This document shows positions 26,946-36,289 of a DNA stretch of 64,000 bases, one piece after another (within the stretch, counting starts at the first letter, position 1; each line of letters starts with the position of its first letter). The stretch lies in NCBI RefSeq assembly GCF_038008685.1, contig NZ_JBBOZQ010000001.1:3224001-3288000 (forward strand), in the 5' to 3' direction. A program made the translations under genes and the position numbers. Origin of the DNA: Lysinibacillus sp. FSL W8-0992. GTDB taxonomy: Bacteria; Bacillota; Bacilli; Bacillales_A; Planococcaceae. The notes beneath the pieces were generated by a model. The model ran no database searches. It saw only the letters and a program-made list of their open reading frames with translations, and was not told where the DNA came from.

Positions 26946-27682
26946 AAATATCGATACTCCTTTATTAAATAATTTTCAATCTTTGCTTCAATAGCACCGT
27001 AATGGGCTTCTTTAGCATTTACCCTTCTCGCCCAAGCAATATTGTGAAAGTCATAATGCCACCATTCCTCAGCATAATTCGTAAATCCTACCGCCGTCAT
27101 ACAGTTATACAGAAGCCGACGATGAACACATGCTTCCTTATTTTCATCAGAATGTAGTTCAAAATAGCGGGTTGCTGATTTTTCACTAATTTCATCAAAT
27201 GCTGTACCAAGATCTAACGCATTACCTTTATCATCGCCTAAAGTTAAATCAATCGCTCCACCTGTTACATGCGGAACAAAATGCTCTTGACCTTCGCATG
27301 GAAAAGCCACATACTTTAACGTCTCTTTAAAAACAGCTTCTTTTGTAAAATTTGGATGTTGATGTTGGATTTCTTCAGAAAAATGCGAAAATAAAAATTG
27401 TTGCACCTGGAATGGACGGTATCCGTCATATAAAATAAAGCTATAATTTTCAGGCAATAGCAATAAAGCTTGCTGTAATCGCTCAAAAGCTTCTTTACGC
27501 AAATAAATGGATTGTAAACTGTTAGCAATTTGTTGTAGGTAATAAACAGGTTGAGTAAAAATTCTAGATTGTTGTTTGTCAATTTTAATCAAAGGCTCGA
27601 AGCTTTTTTGAATGATAGGAGTTGGTTGTTGATTCTTCGGAGTATAATTCACTTCAATCGGCTGATAAATCTTTTCTTGCAT
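26942..27682 (-). CDS. ddpX: D-alanyl-D-alanine dipeptidase (VanX/DdpX, M15D)
   Basis: About 246 residues. Zinc site His and Asp in FVPHVTGGAIDLTL, catalytic Glu and His in EEWWHYDFHN, and the Arg-containing YDGYRPFQVQQFL, all in M15D order. It cleaves D-Ala-D-Ala to free D-Ala. No secretion signal: the upstream stretch MKILNYLIILLVSYKEVGM in the longer frame precedes the ribosome site AGAGGT, so ATG 27682 is preferred (27685 equally possible). No vanA/vanH genes lie nearby, so nutrient or wall recycling is likelier than glycopeptide resistance. First gene of the operon. Confidence 0.9.
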   Translation of the reverse strand: MQEKIYQPIEVNYTPKNQQPTPIIQKSFEPLIKIDKQQSRIFTQPVYYLQQIANSLQSIYLRKEAFERLQQALLLLPENYSFILYDGYRPFQVQQFLFSHFSEEIQHQHPNFTKEAVFKETLKYVAFPCEGQEHFVPHVTGGAIDLTLGDDKGNALDLGTAFDEISEKSATRYFELHSDENKEACVHRRLLYNCMTAVGFTNYAEEWWHYDFHNIAWARRVNAKEAHYGAIEAKIENYLIKEYRYL

Positions 27683-27742
27683 CATACCCACCTCTTTGTA
27701 GGAAACAAGTAAAATTATTAGATAATTCAGTATTTTCATTGA

Positions 27743-27752
27743 ATATTAACAT
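27743..27752 (-). promoter_or_regulatory. Candidate extended -10 promoter of the peptide operon
   Basis: Minus strand TGTTAATAT just upstream of the first gene. There is no good -35 at 17 bp; a TTGACA further upstream (27794-27789) is too far to pair with it. Confidence 0.35.
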
Positions 27753-27990
27753 ACCACATAATTGTTGACTAGATAAAAAAAGGATAATGTCAAAATATTA
27801 GCTATTCTCTACTGATTACACAAATTATGCTATAAATAGGGAAAAAATTAATACAAGGGGAGAAATTTTAGCTATTTTATAAGTATTTAGCGAATTTTTA
27901 TATTGAAGGTTGTATAATCCAGCCGAAATAAATCAAATAATGGCATCGTGGTCATTTTGCCTAAAATTGTAGTTTTAAAAGGAGTTTACT

Positions 27991-28446
27991 ATGGAAATAA
28001 AAGTGATGGCAGAGGTGTATCGATTAGGAATTACAATAGGATATTTTACAATAAAAGACGTTATTAATTGGGCAGACGCTATTATCGAAAAACTTGAACA
28101 TCCACCAGTTGAATTAATTGATATTTCTTTATCATCAAAAGCAAAACCGAACGATATCTGTTCATTATTACATTCCTTTTATGGAAGCCCTTATAACGAT
28201 TCTCCTTTACAAATTCTGCTTGGCATGCTCAGTTGTGAATATACATACTCAAAGAATCTAGGTGAAGTGGCGTCAATGCTATTTAGACTAATTGACTATA
28301 TTCAGTTAGAGGAACGTGCTGAATGGATATTAAAAGAAATACTGCATTTATCCGATGCTTATTTTTTAGCCGAGCAAAAAATATACGGTGATTTACAAGC
28401 AGTAGAAAACGACATAAAGAAATTTTTACAGTTATTTTTAGTTTAA
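27991..28446 (+). CDS. Hypothetical protein, soluble, helical
   Basis: 151 residues that I do not recognise. It begins MEIKVMAEVYRLGITIGYFT after a good AAAGGAG site, lacks signal or TM segments, and appears mainly helical and acidic. Motif-like stretch: PPVELIDISLSSKAKPNDICSLL. It could be an immunity-type or DUF protein, but nothing visible supports a function. It lies alone between the leftward peptide operon and a convergent aminopeptidase gene and ends at a shared terminator. TATAAT at 27913-27918 may be its -10. Confidence 0.75.
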   Translation: MEIKVMAEVYRLGITIGYFTIKDVINWADAIIEKLEHPPVELIDISLSSKAKPNDICSLLHSFYGSPYNDSPLQILLGMLSCEYTYSKNLGEVASMLFRLIDYIQLEERAEWILKEILHLSDAYFLAEQKIYGDLQAVENDIKKFLQLFLV

Positions 28447-28453
28447 AATAAAG

Positions 28454-28490
28454 AAGCTATTGAAACACTTTAGTGCTCAATAGCTTTTCG
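28454..28490. terminator. Bidirectional terminator
   Basis: AAGCTATTGA pairs with TCAATAGCTT between convergent genes; TTTTCG lies on the plus side and TTCTTTATTTT on the minus side. Confidence 0.75.
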
Positions 28491-28491
28491 T

Positions 28492-29550
28492 TTAATTTGT
28501 AAATTTATAAGCTTCTACTACATGACCGTTTCGACCAGTAGTTGTTTGCGCCTGTGAAAGTGAATTTAAAATGGCTTCCTCTGTTGCTTCTGCTGCGGCT
28601 GTAAATAACTGATTCATAATTGGGTGATCTTCGCGTAGCTGCTGTCGTGTCTCCAAAAGTTGATCTGTACTATGTGAAATAAGTCTTGCTGTCGTAAAGC
28701 CAATCACTATATCGCCACTTCCATGAGAATAATGACTGCCTGTTCGTCCGAGTCCGATTCCACAGCGTTTAATAACACGAGTTAGTTGGCGGCTACTAAG
28801 GGGTGCATCCGTTGCCAACACAATGATAATCGAGCCATCCGTTGGTGATAATACAGTGTTACTTTGAGCATTTGGCACGTTGTAGTGTTCAGTTAAAAAC
28901 TCTGAGCTATGGCCAAAATTACTTAGAACCATACAACCAACTGTATAGTTGATTTCTTCTCCATTTTCGATTGTCACAATGCGCGATGATGATCCTATCC
29001 CGCCTTTATAGCCGAAACAAATCATCCCTTTTCCTGCCCCAACAGCGCCTTCTTCTGCTACATCTTCAGATGCGTTATAAATCGCTTCTAATGCGTGGCC
29101 TGGTGTGATTGGACATGCCCGAATAGAATTTAAATAACTATCATTACATTCCCCAACAACAAGATTAATCGTCCCTGTGCTATCGCCAATTTCCTTATTC
29201 GTCTCTAACATATATTGCAAAGTTCCTTGTGTTACAGCAGGCACACCAAAAGTATTTGTCAGCATAATTGGCGATTCAATCACACCAAGTTCATTTACTT
29301 GAACGAGTCCTGTTGTCTTGCCAAAACCATTTAACACATAACTTGCACCAGTAACTTTTTGTTGAAATAAATTTCCACCATGCGGTAAAATGGCCGTTAC
29401 CCCTGTACAAGCGTATGCTCCTTCTTCATTTAACTTTTCATCAAGAGTGACATGCCCTACTTGCACACCTTGTACATCGGTAATACAATTTTTTTTACCT
29501 ATTGGTAACGTGCCAATAGCAATTCCCATTTCCCGCACTTTTTTTGTCAT
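28492..29550 (-). CDS. P1/S58-family aminopeptidase (DmpA / L-aminopeptidase D-esterase)
   Basis: 352 residues. The N-terminal KKNCITDVQGVQVGHVTL and the self-processing site KGGIGSSSR are present, where the precursor is cut before Ser to generate the N-terminal nucleophile. TDAPLSSRQLTRVIKRCGIGLGRTGS near the C-terminus completes the DmpA fold. Members release N-terminal L-residues (some D) or beta-amino acids from small peptides. The ATG at 29550 follows AAGGAGCGATAAA. It is downstream of an Asp/Glu racemase-like gene, probably one operon, again suggesting handling of D/L peptides. Confidence 0.9.
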   Translation of the reverse strand: MTKKVREMGIAIGTLPIGKKNCITDVQGVQVGHVTLDEKLNEEGAYACTGVTAILPHGGNLFQQKVTGASYVLNGFGKTTGLVQVNELGVIESPIMLTNTFGVPAVTQGTLQYMLETNKEIGDSTGTINLVVGECNDSYLNSIRACPITPGHALEAIYNASEDVAEEGAVGAGKGMICFGYKGGIGSSSRIVTIENGEEINYTVGCMVLSNFGHSSEFLTEHYNVPNAQSNTVLSPTDGSIIIVLATDAPLSSRQLTRVIKRCGIGLGRTGSHYSHGSGDIVIGFTTARLISHSTDQLLETRQQLREDHPIMNQLFTAAAEATEEAILNSLSQAQTTTGRNGHVVEAYKFTN

Positions 29551-29578
29551 TTTATCGCTCCTTATCAATGGCCTTTCT

Positions 29579-30268
29579 CTATTTTAGTGCCTTATCTACA
29601 GCGGCTAACGCATGAATAATGGTCGTGTCGAAAACAGGGACTGAAACATCTTCTTGCTGAATTAACAATCCGATCTCAGTACAGCCTAGAATAATTCCTT
29701 GCGCGCCAGATTTCACAAGGCTTTCAATAATCTGTAAATAGGCTTCTTTTGAAGTCCGTTCAATTTTACCTAAACATAACTCTTCATAAATAATTCGATT
29801 GATGACTGTTCGTTCTTCATCGTTTGGCACCATTACGTTAATGCCAAACTGTTCGATTCTAGTTTTATAAAAATCTTGTTCCATCGTATATTTTGTACCT
29901 AACAATGCAATAGTTTGTAAACCAGCTTGTTGAATTTGAACGGCAGTTGCATCGGCAATATGTAAAATCGGAATTGTAATATTCGTCTCAATAACATCCA
30001 TTACCTTATGCATTGTGTTTGTACAAATAACAATAAAATCGGCACCTGCTTTTTCTAATGATAATGCCGCTTCCCCTAATATTTCCCCCGCATTTTGCCA
30101 TTGTCCATTCGCTTGATAATGTTCAATTTCTTGAAAATCAACACTATATAAAATACATTTTGCTGAATGTAAGCCACCCAATTGTTGCTGTACCTTCTCA
30201 TTAAGAAGACGGTAATACATAGCTGAAGACTCCCAACTCATACCACCAATTAATCCAATCGTCTTCAA
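29579..30268 (-). CDS. Aspartate/glutamate racemase family protein (RacX/YgeA-like)
   Basis: 229 residues with IGLIGGMSWESSAMYYRLLN at the N-terminus. The two catalytic Cys lie in IVICTNTMHKV and IILGCTEIGLL, the cofactor-independent racemase pair. The family interconverts L- and D-amino acids; RacX/YgeA-type members have broad specificity rather than strict Asp or Glu. It is the first gene of a probable two-gene operon with the S58 peptidase. Not a MurI glutamate racemase, judging from the MSWESS start. Confidence 0.9.
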   Translation of the reverse strand: MKTIGLIGGMSWESSAMYYRLLNEKVQQQLGGLHSAKCILYSVDFQEIEHYQANGQWQNAGEILGEAALSLEKAGADFIVICTNTMHKVMDVIETNITIPILHIADATAVQIQQAGLQTIALLGTKYTMEQDFYKTRIEQFGINVMVPNDEERTVINRIIYEELCLGKIERTSKEAYLQIIESLVKSGAQGIILGCTEIGLLIQQEDVSVPVFDTTIIHALAAVDKALK

Positions 30269-30610
30269 ATCATCAACTCCTTTTCTATAAAAATCCTCTT
30301 TGCGTCATTAACCTCTCCCGTGATTTTATCGTGAATTTTTATTAAAACAGGAGGGAAAAGACTACTTCGTTTGTCAATAACAGCGTTTTCCTTAGTTCTT
30401 TATACTAAAAACAATCACTCCTTCTTTACTATTTATAGGTATAAAACAAAAACCAAGATGAATACTAAGTTGAAAAGAATGAGCCGCAACCACTGTAGCC
30501 AACACCAGCTTTTTTCCTTTACTACTATTTTACCACCATCTAAATATTTACAAAATAACAATTCAGTTCAAAAGCAAAATATCATTTTATTATTATGAAT
30601 TTTTAATAAT
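30269..30610. other. Intergenic region between divergent racemase and symporter genes
   Basis: AT-rich. An open frame at 30371-30598 (+) has no ribosome site and odd composition. I see no gene or RNA here. Confidence 0.5.
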
Positions 30611-30640
30611 TTGATGTTTAATTAAAAAAAAGTGTAAAAT
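30611..30640 (+). promoter_or_regulatory. Candidate promoter of the AGCS symporter
   Basis: TTGATG, 18-bp spacer, TAAAAT, about 30 bp before an AAAGGAGG ribosome site. Confidence 0.45.
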
Positions 30641-30670
30641 AAAAACTTATTGAAAAAAGGAGGAAGATAA

Positions 30671-32068
30671 ATGGAATGGATTTCAAATATTGTAGATGAC
30701 ACGAATAATATTTTATGGACGTACCTCTTAATTATATTATTATTAGCAGCTGGATTATATTTTTCAATTGGCTCTAAGTTTGTACAAATACGTCTTTTCC
30801 CTGAAATGTTTCGTTTAATAGCTGAGAAAAGAGATGGTGAATCTGGTGTTTCTCCGTTTCAAGCTTTTACGATTAGCGCAGCGTCGCGTGTAGGTACTGG
30901 TAATATAACTGGTGTTGCACTTGCCATCGGTGTTGGTGGCCCGGGCGCGGTATTTTGGATGTGGATTATTGCCATTCTCGGTATGGCTACAGCTTTTATT
31001 GAAAGCACACTGGCTCAAGTTTATAAAGTAAAAGACGGTGATACTTTTCGTGGTGGTCCTGCCTATTATATAGAAAAGGCATTAGGACAACGTAAGCTAG
31101 GAATCGTTTTTAGTATTCTCTTAACATTGAGCTTTGGCTTTATTTTTAACGCTGTACAGTCAAATACGATTGCTACTTCTGTAGGTGAAGCATTTAATAT
31201 TAAACCAGTTGTTATTGGCATTCTATTAGTTGTGCTAACGGCGATGATTATTTTCGGTGGTGTACATAGAATTGTTAAATTTACACAAGTAATTGTACCT
31301 GTAATGGCCGTATTTTATTTACTCGTTGCTCTTTACGTCGTTGCAACAAATTTAGGAGAAATTCCAACAGTGTTCAAGCTCATATTCTCTCAAGCTTTTG
31401 GGCTTCAAGAAGCGGCTGGCGGGGCGATTGGAATTGCCATTATGCAAGGTGTTCGTAGAGGATTATTTTCCAATGAAGCCGGTATGGGTAGTGTGCCAAA
31501 CGCAGCTGCAACAGCCAATACTTCACACCCTGCTAAGCAAGGTCTCGTGCAAAGTTTAGGCGTATTTTTTGATACAATTATGATTTGTTCAGCAACTGCT
31601 TTTATTATTATTTTGGCAGGCTTATACAAAACAGGTGAAAGTGATGGGATTATCCTTACGCAAAACTCATTAGCTGTACATGTTGGCGATTGGGCACCTT
31701 ATTTTATTGCGATTAGTATTATTTTCTTCGCATTTAGCTCCGTTATTGGTAATTATTATTACGGCGAATCAAATATTGAGTTTATCAATGCGCACAAAGG
31801 CTGGATGACTGTATATCGCATTTTAGTACTTGCCATGGTAATGTTCGGCTCAGTAGCTCAAGTGCAACTTGTTTGGAATTTAGCCGATCTATTTATGGGG
31901 CTTATGGCGCTAATCAATATTACGGTTATTATGATTCTCGGTAAAATAGCATTCCGAGTTTTAGACGATTTCACGCAGCAACGTAAAAAAGGAAAAAACC
32001 CTGTCTTTTACGCAAAATCTATCCCAGAATTGAAAAATACAGAATGCTGGGAAGATGACCGATCATAA
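30671..32068 (+). CDS. Alanine/glycine:cation symporter (AGCS family, AlsT-like)
   Basis: 465 residues with about 10-11 TM helices. AGCS signatures are SAASRVGTGNITGVALAIGVGGPGAVFWMW-type helix 2-3 (cited in part), GGPAYYIEKALG and RRGLFSNEAGMGSVPNAAA. It imports alanine or glycine, possibly D-alanine, with Na+ or H+. ATG follows AAAGGAGGAAGATAA. Monocistronic with its own terminator. Neighbouring D-amino-acid enzymes make D-Ala uptake conceivable, but that is inference. Confidence 0.9.
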   Translation: MEWISNIVDDTNNILWTYLLIILLLAAGLYFSIGSKFVQIRLFPEMFRLIAEKRDGESGVSPFQAFTISAASRVGTGNITGVALAIGVGGPGAVFWMWIIAILGMATAFIESTLAQVYKVKDGDTFRGGPAYYIEKALGQRKLGIVFSILLTLSFGFIFNAVQSNTIATSVGEAFNIKPVVIGILLVVLTAMIIFGGVHRIVKFTQVIVPVMAVFYLLVALYVVATNLGEIPTVFKLIFSQAFGLQEAAGGAIGIAIMQGVRRGLFSNEAGMGSVPNAAATANTSHPAKQGLVQSLGVFFDTIMICSATAFIIILAGLYKTGESDGIILTQNSLAVHVGDWAPYFIAISIIFFAFSSVIGNYYYGESNIEFINAHKGWMTVYRILVLAMVMFGSVAQVQLVWNLADLFMGLMALINITVIMILGKIAFRVLDDFTQQRKKGKNPVFYAKSIPELKNTECWEDDRS

Positions 32069-32071
32069 AAT

Positions 32072-32117
32072 AAATGCCATTCATCAAGCTTAATCTTGAT
32101 GGATGGCATTTTTGTGC
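32072..32117 (+). terminator. Terminator of the AGCS gene
   Basis: AAATGCCATTCATCAAG pairs with CTTGATGGATGGCATTT (wobbles only) followed by TTTTTG. Confidence 0.85.
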
Positions 32118-32125
32118 CGTTTGAT

Positions 32126-32196
32126 GTGCCAGGCACCCGAACAATTTAGAATATTCCACCAATAGTGTCAGGCACTCAAACAATTTTGAATTTTGC
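32126..32196. repeat. Two copies of dispersed GTGCCAGGCAC repeat
   Basis: Copies begin at 32126 (GTGCCAGGCACCCGAACAAT) and 32165 (GTGTCAGGCACTCAAACAAT). Each has a near-palindromic head and an AATTT-rich tail ending TTCCA or TTTTGCCA. Confidence 0.85.
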
Positions 32197-32204
32197 CAGT
32201 TGTG

Positions 32205-32735
32205 CTACCCCTTTTTTATCATAGCTTCTGTGAACGCCTGCGATTGCCCTCTTGGAATACTCAATGTATTCCACTCGTCCCCTTTTATTTGCTTCCCTAT
32301 GTAGACAATTTGCCCGACATGTGAAGCATAATGCGCCATCTGTCTTTCAATAGCATCTATCACTGTATGCTGCTGTCCTCTTATTGTGATGTTCGCCAAC
32401 AAATCTGTTGTTGTTAAACTATGTAAAGCATTAAAAAATACTTGCCAGTCCTTTTCCCAAATAGCTATTAACTCTTCTTTAGTATCAATGCTATCAATAA
32501 ATTCATCATCACGATTCCTTGCCGTTTTCTCGCCATCCGTTAATAAAAAGTCAGTCCATCTTGAAATCATGTTTCCGCTAACATGTTTGACAATGACAGC
32601 AATACTATTAGACTCCTCGTTGAAAGCCCAGTGCAATTGCTCAATGTCTAATTGTGCAATTGTTTTATCGCCATCCGCTTTGACAGATTTGAATCTCTCT
32701 AGTACAACGTTTAAATATGTTTCGCCTATGCTCAT
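32205..32735 (-). CDS. DinB-like metal-binding protein (DUF1572)
   Basis: 176 residues in a four-helix DinB/YfiT-like arrangement. The three putative metal His are in IVKHVSGNM and MAHYASHVGQIVYIG, and the motif SIAVIVKHVSGNMISRWTDFL is typical of DUF1572. Members are thiol- or metal-dependent transferases of unknown substrate. It is bracketed by two repeat copies on each side (32126/32165 and 32785/32828), so it sits in an intergenic-repeat cassette. The ATG is preceded by GGGGAGG. Confidence 0.8.
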   Translation of the reverse strand: MSIGETYLNVVLERFKSVKADGDKTIAQLDIEQLHWAFNEESNSIAVIVKHVSGNMISRWTDFLLTDGEKTARNRDDEFIDSIDTKEELIAIWEKDWQVFFNALHSLTTTDLLANITIRGQQHTVIDAIERQMAHYASHVGQIVYIGKQIKGDEWNTLSIPRGQSQAFTEAMIKKG

Positions 32736-32784
32736 ACAAAACTACCTCCCCTTATTTGAAGCTGGAATATTCATATTATAACAA

Positions 32785-32845
32785 GTGCCAGTCACCCGAA
32801 CAATTTTGAATTTTGCCAATCTTTTTAGTGTCAGGCACCTCAACT
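32785..32845. repeat. Two further copies of the dispersed repeat
   Basis: Copies begin at 32785 (GTGCCAGTCACCCGAACAAT, full tail to TTTTGCCA) and 32828 (GTGTCAGGCACCTCAACTCA, truncated tail). Spacing between heads is 43 bp, against 39 bp in the pair on the other side of the DinB gene. Confidence 0.85.
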
Positions 32846-32888
32846 CAAAAAAAACTGTAGCAAACGTACTCGTTGCTACAGTGTCCCT

Positions 32889-33539
32889 TTAATGACGCGT
32901 CTGTAAATTCAAACGCTTTTCCATTCTATTGAAAATAAATGTAAATGCTAATACTAGTATTAAATAAAATGCACCAGTAACCATGTATGTTTCTAATGGA
33001 CGATAGTTTGCGCCCGCAATGGCTAATGTAGTACTCCATAAATCTGACATACCGATATAAGCAACAAGCGCAGATTCCTTCAATAATATAATGAATTGAT
33101 TACCTAGTGGTGGAATCGCTCTTCGCATAGCTTGAGGTAAAATTACTCTGCGCATCCCCAACGTCTGGGACATCCCTAACGAACGAGCCGCCTCCATTTG
33201 ACCACGATCGATTGACTGAATTGCACCTCGGAAAATTTCAGAAATATACGCTCCGTTATGGACAGCTAAAGCTAATACACCCGCCCAAAAAGAAGGCAGC
33301 GTTAGGAACGAAGAAATACCAAAATATAAAATAAAAATTTGAACAATCATCGGTGTACCACGAATAATGGCTAAATACACTGCCGCAAAATATTTCAGCA
33401 CTTTTATTTTTGACATATTAAAAAAGGCAATAATTAACCCGACAATACTACCTAAAACTAATGAACAAATCGTTACTGAAAGTGTTACCCATAGTGCATC
33501 AAAAAGCATTTTATAATTCGATTGAAAAATTTCTAACAT
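32889..33539 (-). CDS. Polar amino-acid ABC transporter permease
   Basis: 216 residues with five TM helices. The HisM/GlnP signature is present: LAIIRGTPMIVQIFILYFG, and the coupling loop GQMEAARSLGMSQTLGMRRVILPQAMR. It forms the homodimeric channel of an amino-acid importer with the lipoprotein and ATPase genes upstream. Gene order (ATPase, binding protein, permease) is unusual but tight. A 10-bp hairpin precedes it. Confidence 0.9.
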   Translation of the reverse strand: MLEIFQSNYKMLFDALWVTLSVTICSLVLGSIVGLIIAFFNMSKIKVLKYFAAVYLAIIRGTPMIVQIFILYFGISSFLTLPSFWAGVLALAVHNGAYISEIFRGAIQSIDRGQMEAARSLGMSQTLGMRRVILPQAMRRAIPPLGNQFIILLKESALVAYIGMSDLWSTTLAIAGANYRPLETYMVTGAFYLILVLAFTFIFNRMEKRLNLQTRH

Positions 33540-33575
33540 CTATTCACCCACTCTGTTGTCATCATTGTTGTAAGG

Positions 33576-33600
33576 TAACGGAGAAATGTTTTCTCCGTTA
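33576..33600 (-). terminator. Inter-cistronic hairpin after amino-acid binding-protein gene
   Basis: TAACGGAGAA pairs with TTCTCCGTTA directly after the binding-protein stop. No strong U run, so probably a partial terminator or mRNA stabiliser. Confidence 0.6.
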
Positions 33601-33601
33601 T

Positions 33602-34411
33602 TCATTTACTAACTCTTTCGTCCATTAAGTTAAAGCCAAACCATTTTTCACTGATCTTTGCATATGTTCCATCCGCAATTAGTTGTGCTAATGCTATATT
33701 TAACTTTTCTTTTAATTCCACATTTTTCTTATTAACTGCAATTGCTTGTTCATTTACTGCTAATAAATCCCCAACAGCTTTAACTGGTATTTTCGCTTCA
33801 TCGATAGCAAGCTGTGCAAAAATATTATCTGCCACAACAGCATCTAACCGACCTGTCTTAATATCCATCAATGCTGCAACATCACCTTGCGGATAAGTTA
33901 TAACATTTTCCTTAGCCGTTAATTTTAACGCATCTGTTTCATAATTTGTGGCAGGTACAGCACCAATTACTTTGCCCTCTGCATCTGCTCCTGATTTAAT
34001 CGTCGTATTATTTTCAGCTACAAATAGTTGTGAGCCTGAACGATAGTAAGTATCTGTGAAGCTAACAACCTTTAAGCGCTCCTCAGTGACTGTCATACTC
34101 CCTAAAATCGCATCAAATTTATCGTCTAAAAGACCTTGTATAATAGATTCAAATGTAAAAGTCATAGGGACAGGTTTCATGCCCATTTTTTCAGCTAACG
34201 CTTCTCCAAGTTCTACATCAAACCCTACTAACTCACCATTTTCCTTATAGTTAAATGGCTTATAAATTCCACTCATTGCATAAACAAATTCCTCTTGTTC
34301 AGTACCTGAAGATGCTGCTTTTTTTGGTTCTTCATTTGAACTACAGCCTACTAAAAGACCTACCCCTAATGTTAAAGTTGCTAATAATGCTTTAAGCTTG
34401 AACCGTTTCAT
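33602..34411 (-). CDS. Amino-acid-binding lipoprotein (SBP class 3)
   Basis: 269 residues. Lipobox [10 protein letters not shown] near residue 23 gives a lipid-anchored protein. The SBP_bac_3 domain opens [20 protein letters not shown] and has [15 protein letters not shown], where the Asp/Glu usually contacts the ligand amino group, then [19 protein letters not shown]. It captures a polar amino acid at the outer membrane face. AGGGGGT precedes the ATG. It overlaps the ATPase gene by 20 bp. Confidence 0.9.
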   Translation of the reverse strand: MKRFKLKALLATLTLGVGLLVGCSSNEEPKKAASSGTEQEEFVYAMSGIYKPFNYKENGELVGFDVELGEALAEKMGMKPVPMTFTFESIIQGLLDDKFDAILGSMTVTEERLKVVSFTDTYYRSGSQLFVAENNTTIKSGADAEGKVIGAVPATNYETDALKLTAKENVITYPQGDVAALMDIKTGRLDAVVADNIFAQLAIDEAKIPVKAVGDLLAVNEQAIAVNKKNVELKEKLNIALAQLIADGTYAKISEKWFGFNLMDERVSK

Positions 34412-35150
34412 GTTTACTACCCCCTATGTGTAAAATTCTATTTAAAAATTGCTTCGTTCGTTCATTTTTTGGATTATCAAAGAAAGTATCTGGATGACCT
34501 TCTTCTAAAATTTGTCCACCTTCCAAAAAGACGATATGATTCCCTACTTCACGCGCAAAGCCCATTTCATGCGTCACAATAACCATCGTCATACCATCAT
34601 TAGCAAGCTGCTTCATAACTTGTAGTACCTCCCCAACTAACTCTGGATCTAATGCAGAGGTTGGTTCATCAAATAACATCACTTTTGGCTCCATCGCTAA
34701 TGCACGTGCAATGGCTACCCGTTGCTTTTGACCGCCCGATAAACTATCAGGGTACATTCCCGCCTTATCACGTAACCCTACTTTTTCAAGTAAATCATAT
34801 GCATAAGCAGTTGCTTTTTCTTTTGACTGCTTTTTTACAAAGATTGGTGCTTCTATTATGTTTTCAAGTACTGTCCGATGAGGGAAAAGATTAAAATGCT
34901 GGAACACCATACCTACCTCAGCTCGAATTTTATTTAAATCAGTTTTTGTAGCCTGTATGGCCTGTCCTTCAATACTTATTTGTCCTTCGTCATATAACTC
35001 TAAAAAGTTTAAACAACGTAACAATGTGCTTTTTCCTGAACCACTCGCTCCAATTAATACAACAACATCCCCTTGCTGTACTTGTAAATCTACCCCCTTT
35101 AAAACTTGTAAGGGGCCAAAGGATTTTTTTAAATTGTTGACTTGAATCAT
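34392..35150 (-). CDS. Polar amino-acid ABC transporter ATPase (GlnQ family)
   Basis: 252 residues with Walker [19 protein letters not shown], signature [15 protein letters not shown], Walker [15 protein letters not shown] and switch His [11 protein letters not shown], typical of GlnQ/TcyN. The ATG at 35150 ([12 protein letters not shown]) is chosen because GGAAGGGTG precedes it; the frame is open to 35192. It starts the leftward three-gene transporter operon, divergent from the two-component pair at 35.5 kb. Confidence 0.9.
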   Translation of the reverse strand: MIQVNNLKKSFGPLQVLKGVDLQVQQGDVVVLIGASGSGKSTLLRCLNFLELYDEGQISIEGQAIQATKTDLNKIRAEVGMVFQHFNLFPHRTVLENIIEAPIFVKKQSKEKATAYAYDLLEKVGLRDKAGMYPDSLSGGQKQRVAIARALAMEPKVMLFDEPTSALDPELVGEVLQVMKQLANDGMTMVIVTHEMGFAREVGNHIVFLEGGQILEEGHPDTFFDNPKNERTKQFLNRILHIGGSKHETVQA

Positions 35151-35192
35151 TGCTGTCACCCTTCCTGCAAACACTTCGTTCTCATTCGACAT

Positions 35193-35540
35193 TTCACTGT
35201 TTTAATTGGTGTTACTCGACTTTTTTGTCTACTATTATATATTTTGATATTTTTCTACTAAGTTAAAGACTCCCCCTCATTCATAATCCCCTTGCACATT
35301 TGTTAAATATATCAATTATCTGAAAACACTAAATTGCTAAATAATTAATATACTTTTAATTAAACCGTAATAATATTGTTGAAAAAAGGGCTATTATTAG
35401 ACAAAATAGTATCTTTTTTTAATATGTTAGTCCCTTACACTTACTTAAAGTATCAATTTTCAACATTTAGGATTCATAAACTTTATAAATAGAGTATGAT
35501 AAAAAGTAATTATTTTAATATTTCTAATTATTTAAAAGGT
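35193..35540. other. Divergent regulatory region
   Basis: AT-rich intergenic region between the amino-acid transporter operon (-) and the YesMN-type pair (+). I could not pick out a near-consensus promoter or a clear response-regulator repeat. Confidence 0.5.
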
Positions 35541-35551
35541 GATGATTTGCG

Positions 35552-36289
35552 ATGTATAAACTATTAATTGCTGACGATGAGTTTGAAATTCGTAATGGCT
35601 TAAGCAGTTATTTTCCATGGGAAGAAATTGGTTTTGAAATAGTTGGTGCAGTTGAAAATGGTATAGAGGCTTTAGCTTTTATTAATAACCATCATGTCGA
35701 CGTGTTACTCACGGATATAAGAATGTCAGAGCTAACAGGAATCGAAATTGCTAAACAGCTCGATGAACAAAAATCACCAATCCATGTCGTATTTTTAAGT
35801 GGTTACAAAGATTTTGATTATGCACAGCAAGCTATCCAATATGGTGTCAAAAACTATATAACCAAACCAACAAAATACAGTGAGCTTGTCACAGTTTTCA
35901 CAAAGATTAAAGCACAGCTCGACGAAAAATATGTAACTTTTAAAACGGACTTTAATCAAGATAAGGTCATTGAAACGATATTAAAATATGTTAACGAGCA
36001 TTACCAACATGCTTCCCTTGAAGGTGCATCACAGCTAGTTCATTTAAATCCAGTCTACATCAGTAAATATTTCAAGGAAAAAACAGGCCGCAACTTCTCT
36101 GATTTTGTCGTAGAAGTAAAAATGGAAAAGGCAGCGATTTTTTTAAAAAACCCTGACTATAAAATTTACGAAATAAGTGAATTAACGGGTTATAGCAATG
36201 CTAAAAATTTCACTCGGACATTCCGTAAATATTATGGTAAAACACCTCGTGAATATCGAAACGAGGAGTGTGGTCTTCACATTGACTAA
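35552..36289 (+). CDS. AraC-type response regulator (YesN family)
   Basis: 245 residues: receiver domain 1-120 with acidic pocket LIADDE (8-10), phospho-acceptor Asp55 (LLTDIRMSE) and Lys in ITKPTKY; then an AraC helix-turn-helix pair (about 145-240) ending LTGYSNAKNFTRTFRKYYGKTP-type motif. It activates transcription after phosphorylation. The kinase gene follows with an 8-bp overlap. Divergence from the amino-acid ABC operon makes that operon a candidate target. Ribosome site AAAAGGTGATGA lies before the ATG. Confidence 0.9.
   Translation: MYKLLIADDEFEIRNGLSSYFPWEEIGFEIVGAVENGIEALAFINNHHVDVLLTDIRMSELTGIEIAKQLDEQKSPIHVVFLSGYKDFDYAQQAIQYGVKNYITKPTKYSELVTVFTKIKAQLDEKYVTFKTDFNQDKVIETILKYVNEHYQHASLEGASQLVHLNPVYISKYFKEKTGRNFSDFVVEVKMEKAAIFLKNPDYKIYEISELTGYSNAKNFTRTFRKYYGKTPREYRNEECGLHID

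Noticed and set aside
26942..27682. Vancomycin-resistance vanX
   Set aside because: No vanH, vanA or vanRS genes; the gene heads a peptide-recycling operon.
30371..30598. 75-codon plus-strand frame
   Set aside because: No ribosome site; Lys/Asn/Gln-rich composition of AT-rich intergenic DNA.
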